Shown here one piece after another: positions 63,661-64,000 of a DNA stretch of 64,000 nucleotides. Numbering within the stretch: position 1 is the first letter of the stretch; every line of letters begins with the position of its first letter. The position numbers and the translations under genes were made by a program. Below the pieces are notes generated by a model, which saw only the letters and a program-made list of their open reading frames with translations, was not told the DNA's origin and ran no database searches. Source of the stretch: Pleurocapsa sp. PCC 7319 (GTDB lineage: Bacteria; Cyanobacteriota; Cyanobacteriia; Cyanobacteriales; Xenococcaceae); NCBI RefSeq assembly GCF_000332195.1, contig NZ_KB235922.1:434001-498000 (forward strand), written 5' to 3'.

Positions 63661-64000
63661 TTAACTATCAATTAATGACTTGCTTGATGAGCTAAAAAAT
63701 CTAAAATAACTAGCAACGCAAAACTCTTTAATCGGAAATAGGATAAAAGTTAAGGGATTGATGGTAACAATTATGTTCCGCACATCTCTTTGAGCGAGGT
63801 TAACAATTTGTTTAGCTACCCAGCTAGCAGACATTACACCCACTGGATTAAGATTACTTTTAAAAGGTCCTAAAATTAGTTTACGCATTACACAAGGGGC
63901 ATCTAAACGACGCATCGTTACCAAGTCTCCCATTGTCCTTTTGCTCAGTTCATAAAGAGGGCTAAAAGCGGGATTAACTTCTGCTTCGGAGGTGTTAATC
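63661..64000 (-). CDS. C-terminal part of a short-chain dehydrogenase/reductase (partial)
   Basis: The frame runs in from the right edge and ends at 63661. Within it, SPLYELSKRTMGDLVTM has the Tyr-x3-Lys motif (YELSK) of SDR enzymes, then GPFKSNLNPVGVMSASWVA. The tail VTINPLTFILFPIKE and SYFRFF fits the C-terminal membrane-associated helix of cyanobacterial SDRs. About 112 residues are visible; the NAD-binding part lies beyond the window. Substrate unknown. Downstream it converges on no gene; the TPR pair lies on the same strand after 99 bp. Confidence 0.75.
   Translation of the reverse strand, partial: INTSEAEVNPAFSPLYELSKRTMGDLVTMRRLDAPCVMRKLILGPFKSNLNPVGVMSASWVAKQIVNLAQRDVRNIIVTINPLTFILFPIKEFCVASYFRFFSSSSKSLIDS

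Overview
The window is a piece of chromosome from a cyanobacterium. It carries psbA (photosystem II D1), a fused pntA plus pntB, cofG, an FutC-type iron ABC ATPase, a Mo-nitrogenase C-terminal-like protein and a PatA-type regulator. The palindrome GCGATCGC (HIP1) and its derivatives occur throughout. The low-GC, repeat-rich DNA with many toxin-antitoxin modules suggests a coccoid or baeocystous lineage (Pleurocapsales/Chroococcales-like), but that placement is inference. No rRNA genes, CRISPR array, complete IS element or prophage was seen. One tRNA gene (tRNA-Lys, UUU) is present.

Layout: 0-4.6 kb holds a partial sulfotransferase-like end, a GT39-type glycosyltransferase, a DUF212 membrane protein, crtE and a voltage-sensor-type K+ channel. 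At 4.6-6.5 kb a Phd/PIN toxin-antitoxin pair sits between a degraded copy of the tyrA 3' end and the intact tyrA. At 7-10.2 kb lies pntA-pntB, the proton-translocating transhydrogenase, closed by a strong terminator. At 10.3-14.7 kb is an accessory island of small genes: hicBA, an orphan hicB, a DUF29-like gene, a coiled-coil/TM gene between 35-bp perfect inverted repeats, a Txe/YoeB toxin with its antitoxin, and two membrane proteins. These are separated by short repeats. At 15-27.6 kb are mostly housekeeping or regulatory genes: a DMT exporter, gnd, an M50 protease with CBS domains, a Ser/Thr kinase, pdxJ, a PRC-barrel protein, a PatA-like regulator and ribokinase. At 27.7-36.7 kb are a secreted haemagglutinin-type protein, a double ABC ATPase for peptide uptake, a trypsin-TPR protein, a GC-rich repeat insert and a membrane-anchored helical-repeat protein. 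At 37-49.3 kb are ileS, a Uma2 gene broken by a MITE with target duplication, tRNA-Lys, cofG, psbA, and a periplasmic adaptor, ion channel and RND pump. At 49.4-64 kb are the futC-like ATPase, a possible TIR/deoxyribosyltransferase-like protein, a Mo-nitrogenase C-terminal-like protein, a 28-residue-repeat putative beta-barrel, an RmlD-like SDR, tatC, an M48 protease with two YbjQ proteins, an AGE epimerase, mscL, a TspO-like protein, two adjacent TPR genes and the end of an SDR gene.

How genes work together: CrtE feeds carotenoid, chlorophyll and quinone synthesis. PntAB and Gnd balance and supply NADPH. PsbA forms the PSII core. CofG contributes to the deazaflavin chromophore. The RND pump and its adaptor form an envelope efflux system with an ion channel between them.

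The most interesting structures are mobile and repeat features. They are the 184-bp MITE in the Uma2 gene, with inverted ends, a 9-bp duplication and an internal AAGTAAC heptamer array. Next come the tyrA relic beside the TA module, the repeat-bounded cassettes at 10.8-12.9 kb, a dispersed GGGGCGAAC-palindrome element, and the exact 28-residue periodicity of the putative outer-membrane protein. No clearly new multi-gene system was identified.
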